Below, one piece after another: positions 27,189 through 35,282 of a stretch of DNA of 39,999 bases; the first letter of the stretch is position 1; each line of letters starts with the position of its first letter. The notes beneath the pieces were generated by a model. It ran no database searches and was not told where the DNA came from. It was given only the letters and a program-made list of their open reading frames with translations. A program made the translations under genes and the position numbers. Source of the DNA: a bacterium (GTDB lineage: Bacteria > Actinomycetota > Aquicultoria > Aquicultorales > Aquicultoraceae); contig CADDYS010000009.1 in assembly GCA_902810715.1 (NCBI GenBank), forward strand, positions 1 through 39,999. Reading direction: 5' to 3'.

Positions 27189-27953
27189 ATGATTTCAAAC
27201 GGTGATTTAACAATTATCTCCGGCCCTTGTGCGGTTGAGAGCCGCGAGCAGGTTATGGAAGTAGCAAAGACAATTTCCGAGATCGGCCTTACCTATTTGA
27301 GAGGCGGGGCTTTCAAGCCAAGGACGTCGCCTTACAGCTTCCAGGGTCTTGAAGAAGAAGGTTTGAAATATCTGTCAGAAGCTGCAGATGCCTATGACTT
27401 AAAAGCGGTAACCGAGGTTATGGATACCGAGCATGTCGCTTTGGTTCTAGAGTATGCGGATATTATCCAAGTCGGTACGCGCAACATGGCCAATTTTGCA
27501 CTTCTAAAGAAGATCGGAAAGCTTACATCCGAAAACCATATCCCCGTGCTTCTAAAAAGAGGCATGTCCGCAACCATCGACGAGTGGCTGCTGGCGGCCG
27601 AGTATATTACTACTGCAGGCAATCCAAACGTTATTCTCTGCGAAAGGGGAATTAGGACTTTTGAGACCGCAACTCGTTTTACCCTTGATTTAGCTGCGGT
27701 TCCTGTAATAAAGAAGCTAAGCTCACATCCGATAATCGTGGATATAAGCCATGCAATGGGACACAGCGACTATATCATTCCAATGAGTCGTGCTGCTGCC
27801 GCTGTGGGCGCTGACGGTCTTTTAATCGAGGTGCATCCCAATCCTAAGAAAGCCCTTTGCGACGGTGCACAATCTTTGACACCGGATCAATTAAGACAGT
27901 TGGTAAGAGAAGTTAGAGCAGTAGCTGAAGTTGTTGGAAAGCGCGTGGTCTAA
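27189..27953 (+). CDS. aroF: 3-deoxy-7-phosphoheptulonate synthase (type I beta, core only)
   Basis: TIM barrel of 254 aa catalysing the first step of the shikimate pathway from PEP and erythrose 4-phosphate. The metal/PEP motifs include [10 protein letters not shown] (Cys14), [39 protein letters not shown] and [13 protein letters not shown]. It lacks the N-terminal ferredoxin-like regulatory domain of Thermotoga-type enzymes, and its length fits the core-only form of Pyrococcus. The adjacent AroQ gene may supply feedback control. The convergent antiporter gene ends 10 nt downstream and no terminator is visible between them. Confidence 0.95.
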   Translation: MISNGDLTIISGPCAVESREQVMEVAKTISEIGLTYLRGGAFKPRTSPYSFQGLEEEGLKYLSEAADAYDLKAVTEVMDTEHVALVLEYADIIQVGTRNMANFALLKKIGKLTSENHIPVLLKRGMSATIDEWLLAAEYITTAGNPNVILCERGIRTFETATRFTLDLAAVPVIKKLSSHPIIVDISHAMGHSDYIIPMSRAAAAVGADGLLIEVHPNPKKALCDGAQSLTPDQLRQLVREVRAVAEVVGKRVV

Positions 27954-27963
27954 TATAACTATG

Positions 27964-29169
27964 CTATCCTTCTTCACCCAAATCTCCTTCTAAATATAAT
28001 GCTTTTGCATGATCTCCTGGTTCAGGCAAAAGATGTTTGGGCAAAAAAGCAAATCCGGCGATAAGGGTTGGCACAACTGCACTAGCAATAACCGTTGCTA
28101 CAAGAAAAGAGTATTGTGCTTGGTTTACAATCCCGTGAGAAAGACCATAAAGTGCTGAGATTGTACCAAATGTTAATCCGGTAGACATCATTAGAGTGTA
28201 GTACCATTTTTCATTACGCTCACTCCGAAACATCCCAACGACAGGATATAGGCCGAAGATCTTCGATACCACTTTTGCTAATATCAATGCTAGAAAGACA
28301 AATGGAGCTCCGATTAGAGCAGGTAGAGAAACAAAAGTTCCCGCGCGTATAAAATAAAAGGGGGTAAGGAATCCTACCGTTAAAGTCCGTAGGCGTCGGA
28401 TCCACGAATCATCATTTTTAGAAAATTCAGCCAAAGTCATGCCAATGAGATATGCGGGGAGTACCGCTTCACTGCCAGACCAAACAGCCAGAACGCCTAG
28501 ACCGAAAAGAATTAGCATGATCCATTTTGTCCTGATCGCGGCAGTTCTGTAAGCATAGATTTGGGTTAGCCAACGAGAAAGAAATGGCAACGTTGATAGA
28601 ACAGCAATGGTTGCAGCTATAAAAATAACGGTTTTATATGTAAATGGTGCAAATATAAGACCCAGTGCGATAACTGTTCCGAGGTCATTTATAAAGCAAG
28701 CCCCAAGAATTCCTTTGCCAAACTCGGTTTTGTTAAATCCGGTCTCCAGCATAACTGCATAGACGACTGCCATTGAAGTTGTGGAAAGCGCCACGCCGGC
28801 TAACAAACTAGCCCGTAGTGTCCAGCCAATTATATAATGTGCGATTACTGTGCTGCCAAGAAACGGTGCAAAAAAACCAATTAAGCCAACAACAGATACT
28901 TCTTTTAACTTCTTTTGCATTACCTCTCGCTCAAGTTCAGCTCCGGCCAGGAAAGTCAGCAAGATAGCCCCGGATGAAGCAAGAAAACTTAGCCATTGTT
29001 GATTTGAGCCCAAAGCTTCAAATTTACCAAGATAAGTAGCTATGGCAGCTACAACTACTCCAACGCAAATTTCTATTAATGCAATTGAGATGCGTAAGTG
29101 GTAAGCAAGAACGGCTGAAATGACAGCCAGCCCAAGCCATATGGATGCCACGATATAAATTTGCTCCAT
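27964..29169 (-). CDS. Cation:proton antiporter (CPA2 type) behind a fluoride riboswitch
   Basis: Integral membrane protein of 401 aa with about 12 helices. Conserved CPA motifs are TFLAGAELE (72-80) and an Asn161-Asp162 pair in ACFINDLGTVIALG, the ion-binding signature of Na+(K+)/H+ antiporters. The family exchanges monovalent cations for protons at the cytoplasmic membrane. The leader of this gene is a fluoride riboswitch (29232-29315), and CPA antiporters are a known class of fluoride-riboswitch-controlled genes, so a role in fluoride tolerance is likely. Whether it moves fluoride or restores pH/Na+ balance is unknown. The ribosome site is weak (AAAGG at some distance). Confidence 0.9.
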   Translation of the reverse strand: MEQIYIVASIWLGLAVISAVLAYHLRISIALIEICVGVVVAAIATYLGKFEALGSNQQWLSFLASSGAILLTFLAGAELEREVMQKKLKEVSVVGLIGFFAPFLGSTVIAHYIIGWTLRASLLAGVALSTTSMAVVYAVMLETGFNKTEFGKGILGACFINDLGTVIALGLIFAPFTYKTVIFIAATIAVLSTLPFLSRWLTQIYAYRTAAIRTKWIMLILFGLGVLAVWSGSEAVLPAYLIGMTLAEFSKNDDSWIRRLRTLTVGFLTPFYFIRAGTFVSLPALIGAPFVFLALILAKVVSKIFGLYPVVGMFRSERNEKWYYTLMMSTGLTFGTISALYGLSHGIVNQAQYSFLVATVIASAVVPTLIAGFAFLPKHLLPEPGDHAKALYLEGDLGEEG

Positions 29170-29231
29170 GTTATTCTATCACTGCCTTTCTTTGCTTTTT
29201 AACCTTTTAGGGGAGATGCTATAAGTTAACA

Positions 29232-29315
29232 TAAAAAAGCTCCTACAGCCCTATAAGGTCCTGTAGGAGCTATTAGCAAACATGCTTTTGCATATACGGC
29301 GAGCTCCATCGCCAT
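29232..29315 (-). promoter_or_regulatory. Fluoride (crcB-type) riboswitch upstream of the antiporter
   Basis: Read on the minus strand: the P1/loop element GGCGATGGAGCTCGCC (29313 to 29298), a short joining hairpin GCAAAAGC, then GCTAATAGCTCCTAC, all features of the fluoride aptamer as in the Pseudomonas syringae crcB RNA. The CTCCTAC strand is then reused in a terminator stem AGCTCCTACAG/CTGTAGGAGCT (29261-29271 with 29238-29248) followed by T6. Fluoride binding should prevent termination and switch on the antiporter. The loop GATGG/CTCC pseudoknot partners are intact. Confidence 0.93.
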
Positions 29316-29331
29316 TATTGCTTATTAAAAG

Positions 29332-29360
29332 ATATTAACGGGTATTAACATAAATGTCAA
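29332..29360 (-). promoter_or_regulatory. Promoter of the antiporter riboswitch transcript
   Basis: On the minus strand the consensus TTGACA (29355-29360) and TAATAT (29332-29337) are 17 nt apart, 19 nt before the aptamer. Confidence 0.85.
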
Positions 29361-29362
29361 GC

Positions 29363-29378
29363 ATACCTGGCCAGGTAT
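29363..29378. promoter_or_regulatory. Perfect 16-bp palindrome between divergent fluoride-riboswitch promoters
   Basis: ATACCTGGCCAGGTAT lies 2 nt from the -35 box of the minus promoter and 14 nt upstream of the -35 box of the plus promoter. It has the form and place of a shared protein-binding site. No local regulator gene was identified. Confidence 0.5.
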
Positions 29379-29392
29379 TTTTAGGGACTCGA

Positions 29393-29421
29393 TTGACGGC
29401 ATCCCAAGTTATATTTATACT
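29393..29421 (+). promoter_or_regulatory. Promoter of the dynamin-like operon
   Basis: TTGACG (29393-29398) and TATACT (29416-29421) are 17 nt apart, 21 nt before the second fluoride aptamer. Confidence 0.85.
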
Positions 29422-29442
29422 TATCTTTTAAAATGAATATGA

Positions 29443-29512
29443 ATGCGATGGAGCTCGCATATATCGCCACAGGGCTGATAGCTCCTACGGAATTGCGTAG
29501 GGGCTATTATTT
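29443..29512 (+). promoter_or_regulatory. Fluoride (crcB-type) riboswitch upstream of the dynamin-like gene
   Basis: ATGCGATGGAGCTCGCAT (29443-29460) is the P1/loop element; GGGCTGATAGCTCCTAC (29472-29488) is the conserved 3' aptamer half. The stem ATAGCTCCTAC / GTAGGGGCTAT (29478-29488 with 29497-29507) competes with the aptamer and is followed by TATTTG, a weaker U-tract than in the left copy, so control may be by termination or by access to the ribosome site 20 nt downstream. Apart from the antiporter aptamer opposite, the 357-nt gap 29170-29526 contains no genes. Confidence 0.9.
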
Positions 29513-29526
29513 GTGGGGTGGTTTAT

Positions 29527-31287
29527 ATGTCGATTAATTATGCAGAGGCGAGAGCAGAGATACTTATGATTTTAGGTGAGCTTAAAGCAAGCTTGAATCA
29601 TGATGATTCGCTTGGGAATAGTAATATGCTTGAGTATGCGCTTGAAAAACTTACAGATAACAAATTCAACCTGGTGGTAATGGGTGAGTTTAAACGGGGT
29701 AAAACATCGTTTATTAATGCGTTGCTCGGCGAAGCCGCGCTACCGGTGGCCGTGGTCCCGCTTACCTCAATTATAACCGAACTAATCTACGGGGATACTC
29801 CTTCAGCAGAGGTCATTTTTGAAAACGGCCAGAGAAAGACTGTATCTCTTGAGATGCTTAACGATTATGTAACAGAGCGTAGGAATCCCAACAACGAAAA
29901 AGGTGTTAAGAAAGTTATCGCAAAGTATCCTTCTGAGTATTTGCGTGAGGGTGTTATTCTGGTCGATACTCCGGGTGTCGGCTCGATCTACGAGCACAAT
30001 ACCGAGGTTTCCTACGACTATCTGCCTGAGGCCGATGCTGTTATATTTCTGGTCTCTTCTGACCAGCCGATAAGCAAGGCCGAGCTCGCATATCTTATCG
30101 ACATTAAGGAGTATATAGATAAAATCTTCTTTATCCAAAATAAGATTGACTACTTATCCGAGAGCGAGCGAAAAGAGTCCCTGGAATTTAGCAGAAAAGT
30201 TCTAGAGCAGACACTGGGCGGCGGTGTTACCCTGATACCGCTTTCTGCGAGGCTGGCTCTTCAGGCCAGGCAGAACGGTAACCAGGAGATGCTTCTTCAA
30301 AGCAACCTACCCGAGTTTGAGCGCGAGCTTTCAGAGTTTTTGCTTAAAGAGAAGGGTCTGCTTATATTAACTGTTGCGATTAACCGCGGTCTGCAGGTTA
30401 CGAACAACATTCTGCGGCACATCGAGCTTGAGCTTAAATCGCTTGAAGCTCCCATCGAGATTATTGAAAAACAGTTGGGGGATTTCAAAAAATATGTCGA
30501 GCAAATCGAGCGCAAGCGACTTGATGCCCACTATCTAATGAAAGGCCAGCTCGGCGAGTTAATCAAGCAGTATGACGAAGACACGGAGGGCTTAAAAAAA
30601 GAAAAGTTGCCGGAGGCGATTAAAGAGCTCGATGAAGCCTTTGAAAAGGTAAAGGCCGGACCAAAGGGGCAAATTTCAGATGCCCTGGACGATGCCGTAA
30701 AAAGTATTATTCTTTCGGTGTTTACTCGTTGGCGAAGCGAACAGGAGAAAAAAGTCTCTGCCGGTTTTGAGGATATTGCAAAGCGCCTTATCGACGAGAC
30801 CAACGGTATCGCTCAAGAAATTGTTGACAAGGCATCCGATATATTTGGCCTTTCACTTTCGCAGATTGTAGGTACGGTTATGCTGATTGACAGCAAGTGG
30901 TTCTATTATATGTCTAAAGAAGCATCAACCAGTATAGAATTGCTTGCCGCTCCCGTTAAGAGTATACTTCCCAAGGTATTTGCTGCAAAAGTGATGTACG
31001 CAGATGCCAAAGAGAAATTAATAAGGTATTTTGATATGCATTGCGGGCGCATTCGGGGCGACCTTTATGCAAGGCTGGATGACAGTTTGCTTGCATTAAA
31101 AGGAATGCTCGATGAGCGTGTAACGGAGATGATATCAAGCATAGAGTCGGCCGTCACAAGAGGCCTTGAGTATCGGCAGAAAAATGAGGTTGAGATACAG
31201 AAAAGAAAACTTGAACTTGAATCCTACAAGGAAAGAATTGAGAGAATTGAGCTGGAGTTGACCTCATATGCAAATAAAATTGGATAG
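29527..31287 (+). CDS. Bacterial dynamin-like GTPase under fluoride-riboswitch control
   Basis: Protein of 586 aa. The GTPase domain (about 45-290) has P-loop GEFKRGKTS (53-61), switch Thr80 (VPLTS), DTPGVGS (147-153) and NKID (205-208), the pattern of bacterial dynamin-like proteins. The C-terminal half is helical with coiled coils; a hydrophobic stretch around 440-480 may be the membrane paddle. ATG 29527 is preferred (GGGGTGG upstream); a GTG at 29518 is in frame. Family members remodel or repair membranes. The gene is first after a fluoride riboswitch and overlaps the MFS gene by 20 nt, so a role in the fluoride response is expected; such a link is not one I know of. Confidence 0.9.
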   Translation: MSINYAEARAEILMILGELKASLNHDDSLGNSNMLEYALEKLTDNKFNLVVMGEFKRGKTSFINALLGEAALPVAVVPLTSIITELIYGDTPSAEVIFENGQRKTVSLEMLNDYVTERRNPNNEKGVKKVIAKYPSEYLREGVILVDTPGVGSIYEHNTEVSYDYLPEADAVIFLVSSDQPISKAELAYLIDIKEYIDKIFFIQNKIDYLSESERKESLEFSRKVLEQTLGGGVTLIPLSARLALQARQNGNQEMLLQSNLPEFERELSEFLLKEKGLLILTVAINRGLQVTNNILRHIELELKSLEAPIEIIEKQLGDFKKYVEQIERKRLDAHYLMKGQLGELIKQYDEDTEGLKKEKLPEAIKELDEAFEKVKAGPKGQISDALDDAVKSIILSVFTRWRSEQEKKVSAGFEDIAKRLIDETNGIAQEIVDKASDIFGLSLSQIVGTVMLIDSKWFYYMSKEASTSIELLAAPVKSILPKVFAAKVMYADAKEKLIRYFDMHCGRIRGDLYARLDDSLLALKGMLDERVTEMISSIESAVTRGLEYRQKNEVEIQKRKLELESYKERIERIELELTSYANKIG

Positions 31288-32515
31288 AGCGCAGCAACCA
31301 GCAAATAAAAAAATCTTTGGCTTCTCAAGAAATGTTTTCTTTCTCGGACTGGTTTCTCTTTTTACAGATATCTCTACCGAGATGATTTATCCGCTAATTC
31401 CGATATTTCTGACGACAATTCTTGGGGCGCCGGTTGCTGTCGTTGGCCTTATCGAAGGTATTGCTGAATCAACCGCAAGCGTTCTTAAGGTCTTCTCTGG
31501 TTGGCTCTCAGACCGCCTTCGTGGACGAAAGAAACTTACCGTTATAGGATATGGGCTTGCAGCGCTTGGAAAACCGATACTTGCTCTGTCTTTTGTTTGG
31601 TGGGAAGTGCTAATCGCCCGATTTGTCGATAGGTCTGGAAAAGGTGTAAGGACCTCGCCAAGAGATGCTTTAATAGCTGATTCGAGCAGTAGCGAAGAGT
31701 ATGGCAAGTCTTTTGGCTTTCACCGAAGCATGGACACATTTGGTGCTGCCTTTGGGCCCTTGCTTGCTTTTGCAGTATTGCCGCTGCTTCATAATAATTT
31801 TAGGGCGTACTTTAGTCTGGCAATCATCCCGGCATTTATCGGGGTTGCCGTTCTTGTCTTGTTTATTAAAGAGAAAGCAGGAACGGTTAAGCTCGCGAAC
31901 ATAAAACTCAGCCTCAAGCCTTTTGATAGATCATTTAAACTGTTTTTATTGGTAGTGCTGGTGTTTACTATCGGTAACTCAAGCGATGCTTTTTTAATTT
32001 TAAGAGCAAGAAATGTCGGCGTTGCCATTGTCTTTATTCCGCTTATCTACTTCGTCTTTAATATGGTTTATGCTGTTGCCTCAACACCCATCGGTTCTCT
32101 ATCTGATCGAATAGGAAGAAAAACAGTAATTATTGCCGGATATCTAATATTTTCCCTGGTTTATCTCGGCTTTGCTTTGGTTAAAAGTCCCTTTACTATC
32201 TGGCTTCTATTTGCCGCCTATGGCCTGTATTATGCATTTACAGAAGGTATCTTTAAAGCTTTTACTGCCGATATCGTCCCCAGTAATTTGCGAGGAACGG
32301 CATATGGCTTTTTAAATCTGGTTCTTGGCATCGCGCTTCTGCCCGCAAGTCTTATCGCCGGTTTTCTCTGGGATAAGATAAACCCAAGCGCACCGTTTTT
32401 CTTTGGAAGCGCCATATCGCTGTTAGCGTTGATTATTTTTATCCTTTTAATTCCGGGCGATGGCAAGAAGAGATTACCGCATGAAATTGAAGGGTTGCCG
32501 GAAGCCGATATCTAG
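31268..32515 (+). CDS. Major facilitator superfamily transporter
   Basis: Membrane protein of 415 aa with 12 predicted helices. Motif A GWLSDRLRGRKKL follows helix 2, a second copy GSLSDRIGRKTVI follows helix 8, and DRSGKGVRTSPRDALIADSS is a conserved loop of a drug/solute-efflux subgroup. The ATG overlaps the end of the dynamin-like gene by 20 nt, so the two are translated from one fluoride-controlled message. The substrate is unknown; export of fluoride or a fluoride-linked ion is possible but untested. Confidence 0.9.
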   Translation: MQIKLDRAQQPANKKIFGFSRNVFFLGLVSLFTDISTEMIYPLIPIFLTTILGAPVAVVGLIEGIAESTASVLKVFSGWLSDRLRGRKKLTVIGYGLAALGKPILALSFVWWEVLIARFVDRSGKGVRTSPRDALIADSSSSEEYGKSFGFHRSMDTFGAAFGPLLAFAVLPLLHNNFRAYFSLAIIPAFIGVAVLVLFIKEKAGTVKLANIKLSLKPFDRSFKLFLLVVLVFTIGNSSDAFLILRARNVGVAIVFIPLIYFVFNMVYAVASTPIGSLSDRIGRKTVIIAGYLIFSLVYLGFALVKSPFTIWLLFAAYGLYYAFTEGIFKAFTADIVPSNLRGTAYGFLNLVLGIALLPASLIAGFLWDKINPSAPFFFGSAISLLALIIFILLIPGDGKKRLPHEIEGLPEADI

Positions 32516-32575
32516 GGGTGTGATCTGGCAATGATTGCATTTTGCCCCTCTTGCTGGAGCGAATGTAAAGCGCAA

Positions 32576-32600
32576 GAAAAGATTCTTCACTTTTCTTTTT
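32576..32600 (+). terminator. Weak terminator-like hairpin after the MFS gene
   Basis: GAAAAG (32576-32581) pairs with CTTTTC (32590-32595), followed by T5. The stem is AT-rich and short; it may only partly separate the MFS and CHR genes. Confidence 0.45.
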
Positions 32601-32680
32601 AGGTCAGCTGTAGTTAGATAGTGCTAAAATTATAAGTAAAATCACGCAGGGTTAACCCAAAGCATACCGAAAGGTTAGAA

Positions 32681-33937
32681 TTGGACTACGAGGCGGTTGA
32701 CGAGAAAACCAGCGGACAATCTAAAGTTATAAGCTATTTTGAGCTTGCTGCAACTTTCCTGCATATCGGCTTTATATCTTATAGTCTTGCAGCTTTGGGA
32801 GAAGCAAAGAAAATACTCGTTGCAAAGAAAAACTGGCTAACCGATGACGAGTATTTAAGCGGGGTTGGCCTTTCTCAACTACTGCCGGGCGCACCCACAG
32901 TTAACCTATTTACTTACGCCGGGTACCTCCTAAGAGGTTTCCCCGGAGCACTGGTTTCCAGCGTCTTCTTTGTTTTCCCATGTTTTGTTGCTATGGTGCT
33001 GCTGGCTCATCTTTATCTCAATTACAACGATGTTCCCATTATGTCGTCTCTATTCAAGGGCATCGGAGCTTTGGTTGTCGGCTTGGTGTTAAACACAATA
33101 ATTGATCTCTGGAAAAGTGGCGTCGATAATCTTCAACTGACTGCTCTAGCAGTTGCCGGGTTTATCATGGTATTTTTTCTTCATTTTAATATCGTGACAA
33201 TTATTCTAGTTGCCGGTATAGCTAGCCTTGCTTTTGCTTATTTAACAGCCAGGTTTAATTGGTGGAAGGCTTCTATGGATAAAGCCTTCTGGCGATCAAA
33301 GAAATCTGAACAAAAGCCCGTCCAGGCCACTCGCTTTGTGTTTAGTCGGAATAAATATCTCACCATGCTGGTTATGCTCTTGGCTCTGCTGTTGTTAAAT
33401 TTTATTATTAACTTCAGCAACCCCACGTTTCAAAAACTTGGCAACACCTTATTTGCAATTGGTGGGCTAACCTTTGGCAGCGGTTATGCGATGCTGCCGT
33501 TTATACAGGACACCATGGTAAATCAGTTCCAATGGGTTACTCAAAAAGAGTTTGGCGTGGCTTTGGCGCTAAGTCTGATCACACCTGGGCCGGTAACAGT
33601 CATATCTGCTTTTGTTGGCTATAAGGTGGCGGGTATCTTCGGAGCAGCATTGGCCATGATCAATATGTACCTCCCCTCCTTCGTGGTTGTAAATATAATT
33701 ACCGACATTTACAGCCGCGCTCGCAGGGCTGAAAATATAAAATTAATGGTTAAAGGGATTGTTGCGGCTTTCATCGGTACGCTTTGGGCCGTAATCATCA
33801 AACTAACAGGAAGTTCATTGATAGACATCCCAACTTACGCGCTTGCTCTCGGCGCCTTTTCCATACGGCGTTTTTCAAAGATTGACACCATTTGGATAGT
33901 GCTGGGTGGGGCAGTTCTATCTATATTTTTGTTTTAA
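32681..33937 (+). CDS. CHR-family (chromate-type) ion transporter, two-domain
   Basis: Membrane protein of 418 aa with two CHR repeats. The first holds VGLSQLLPGAPTVNLFTYAGYLLRG, the second FGSGYAMLPFIQDTM and SLITPGPVTVISAFVGYKVAG, matching the GxSQxxPGP motif of long-chain ChrA proteins. The start is TTG with AAAGG 6 nt upstream. CHR proteins are named for chromate efflux, but many have unknown anion substrates. It lies 165 nt downstream of the MFS gene on the same strand, and may or may not belong to the fluoride-controlled transcript. Confidence 0.88.
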   Translation: MDYEAVDEKTSGQSKVISYFELAATFLHIGFISYSLAALGEAKKILVAKKNWLTDDEYLSGVGLSQLLPGAPTVNLFTYAGYLLRGFPGALVSSVFFVFPCFVAMVLLAHLYLNYNDVPIMSSLFKGIGALVVGLVLNTIIDLWKSGVDNLQLTALAVAGFIMVFFLHFNIVTIILVAGIASLAFAYLTARFNWWKASMDKAFWRSKKSEQKPVQATRFVFSRNKYLTMLVMLLALLLLNFIINFSNPTFQKLGNTLFAIGGLTFGSGYAMLPFIQDTMVNQFQWVTQKEFGVALALSLITPGPVTVISAFVGYKVAGIFGAALAMINMYLPSFVVVNIITDIYSRARRAENIKLMVKGIVAAFIGTLWAVIIKLTGSSLIDIPTYALALGAFSIRRFSKIDTIWIVLGGAVLSIFLF

Positions 33938-34035
33938 GTCGCTATATCAAAAGCCTTGGACGGCTGCTTTTTTCATTAAGAACCGCTATTTGTTAAACTA
34001 TCTCTGATTACTAAATTTTACTTGAAGGGTGAGCT

Positions 34036-35268
34036 ATGCCGGAATTTTTTAAAGTTATAACGCCCCAGCAGGTGTTTGATGCGCTGGCTGGGTTTTCTAG
34101 ATTAACGTTTGAGCAGATAAACCTGGAACACGCATTAGGCCGGGTTCTTGGCCTGGATGTGGTTTCTGGTGATGATCTTCCGCCTCAGGCAAGGTCAACA
34201 ATGGACGGGTACGCCGTGAGGGCAGCGGATACGTTTGGGGCCTCGGATGCTATACCCGCATTGCTTACAACTGTTGGGCGAATTGCTATGGGGACTCTTC
34301 CTGACATGATAATTGCCCCGGGCCAGGCAGCAGAAATCCCAACAGGAGGATTTTTGCCCGAGGGTGCTGATGCGGTGGTTATGGTAGAATACACGAATCA
34401 TTTAGCCGACGGAGAGATAGAAGTAACCAGGCCCGTAACAAAGGGTGACAATGTGCTGGATCGGGCGGCGGATGTCACCCTCGGTGAGACCGTGCTGAGA
34501 GCAGGCATGCGGCTAAGGCCGCAAGATGCCGGCATGCTGGCCGGGCTTGGCGTTACCGAAGTCACCGTTTTTAAAAAACCCAGGGTGGCCATTATTTCAA
34601 CGGGTGACGAGATCATCCCGGCAACACAAAGACCGTCTCCGGGACAGATACGAGATATCAACAGCCATGCTATCCGCGCGTTGGTCGAGACCGTGGGCGC
34701 ACTACCGATTCCCTATGGTATTGTCCGGGATGAGCCAGATACTTTAAGGTCTGCACTCTTGAGTGCGCTTGATATGGCAGACGTGGTTGTCGTCTCCGGC
34801 GGCAGCTCCGTGGGCGAGCGGGATCATATTGTTGCGGTAGTAAGCGGCTTTCCCCAGGCGGAAGTCTACGCGCACGGCGTTGCCATAAGTCCGGGAAAAC
34901 CAACGCTTCTGGCAAAGGTAAACGACAAACCTGTTTTCGGTCTTCCGGGACATCCGGTATCTGCAACGGTTGTGGCCCAGGTATTTCTGCTTCCCTGTCT
35001 AAAACATCTTGAAGGCGAAAAGCTTACGAGAGAACCGGCAGGGCAGCGGGTTAGCGCCGTACTAGCCACATCCGTTCATTCACCGCACGGGCGTGAGGAA
35101 TATATCAGGGTAAAGCTGGAGCAGGAGCAGGACCGACTGCTCGCCCGCCCTGTCTTTGGGAAATCCGGCATGATGTCAACCCTTGTAAAAGCGGATGGTT
35201 TCTTTGTTGTGCCAATCCACACAGAAGGCGTGGCGGATGGAGAAACGGTCGATGTGTATCTATTTTAA
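34036..35268 (+). CDS. moeA: Molybdopterin molybdenumtransferase MoeA
   Basis: Protein of 410 aa, full length, which inserts molybdate into adenylylated molybdopterin. Standard motifs are ARSTMDGYAVRAADT (about 53-67), PTGGFLPEGADAVVMVEY, ISTGDEI and VVSGGSSVGERDHI. GAAGGGTGAG precedes the ATG. The second MoeA-type gene starts 14 nt downstream. Two MoeA paralogues in tandem are common in organisms using both Mo and W enzymes. No ModABC or MogA is in the window. Confidence 0.96.
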   Translation: MPEFFKVITPQQVFDALAGFSRLTFEQINLEHALGRVLGLDVVSGDDLPPQARSTMDGYAVRAADTFGASDAIPALLTTVGRIAMGTLPDMIIAPGQAAEIPTGGFLPEGADAVVMVEYTNHLADGEIEVTRPVTKGDNVLDRAADVTLGETVLRAGMRLRPQDAGMLAGLGVTEVTVFKKPRVAIISTGDEIIPATQRPSPGQIRDINSHAIRALVETVGALPIPYGIVRDEPDTLRSALLSALDMADVVVVSGGSSVGERDHIVAVVSGFPQAEVYAHGVAISPGKPTLLAKVNDKPVFGLPGHPVSATVVAQVFLLPCLKHLEGEKLTREPAGQRVSAVLATSVHSPHGREEYIRVKLEQEQDRLLARPVFGKSGMMSTLVKADGFFVVPIHTEGVADGETVDVYLF

Positions 35269-35282
35269 AAAGGAAAAATAAT

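Noticed and set aside
33948-33974. Terminator after the CHR transporter gene
   Set aside because: The T run is good, but the AGCC/GGCT stem is only 4 bp; not enough to call.
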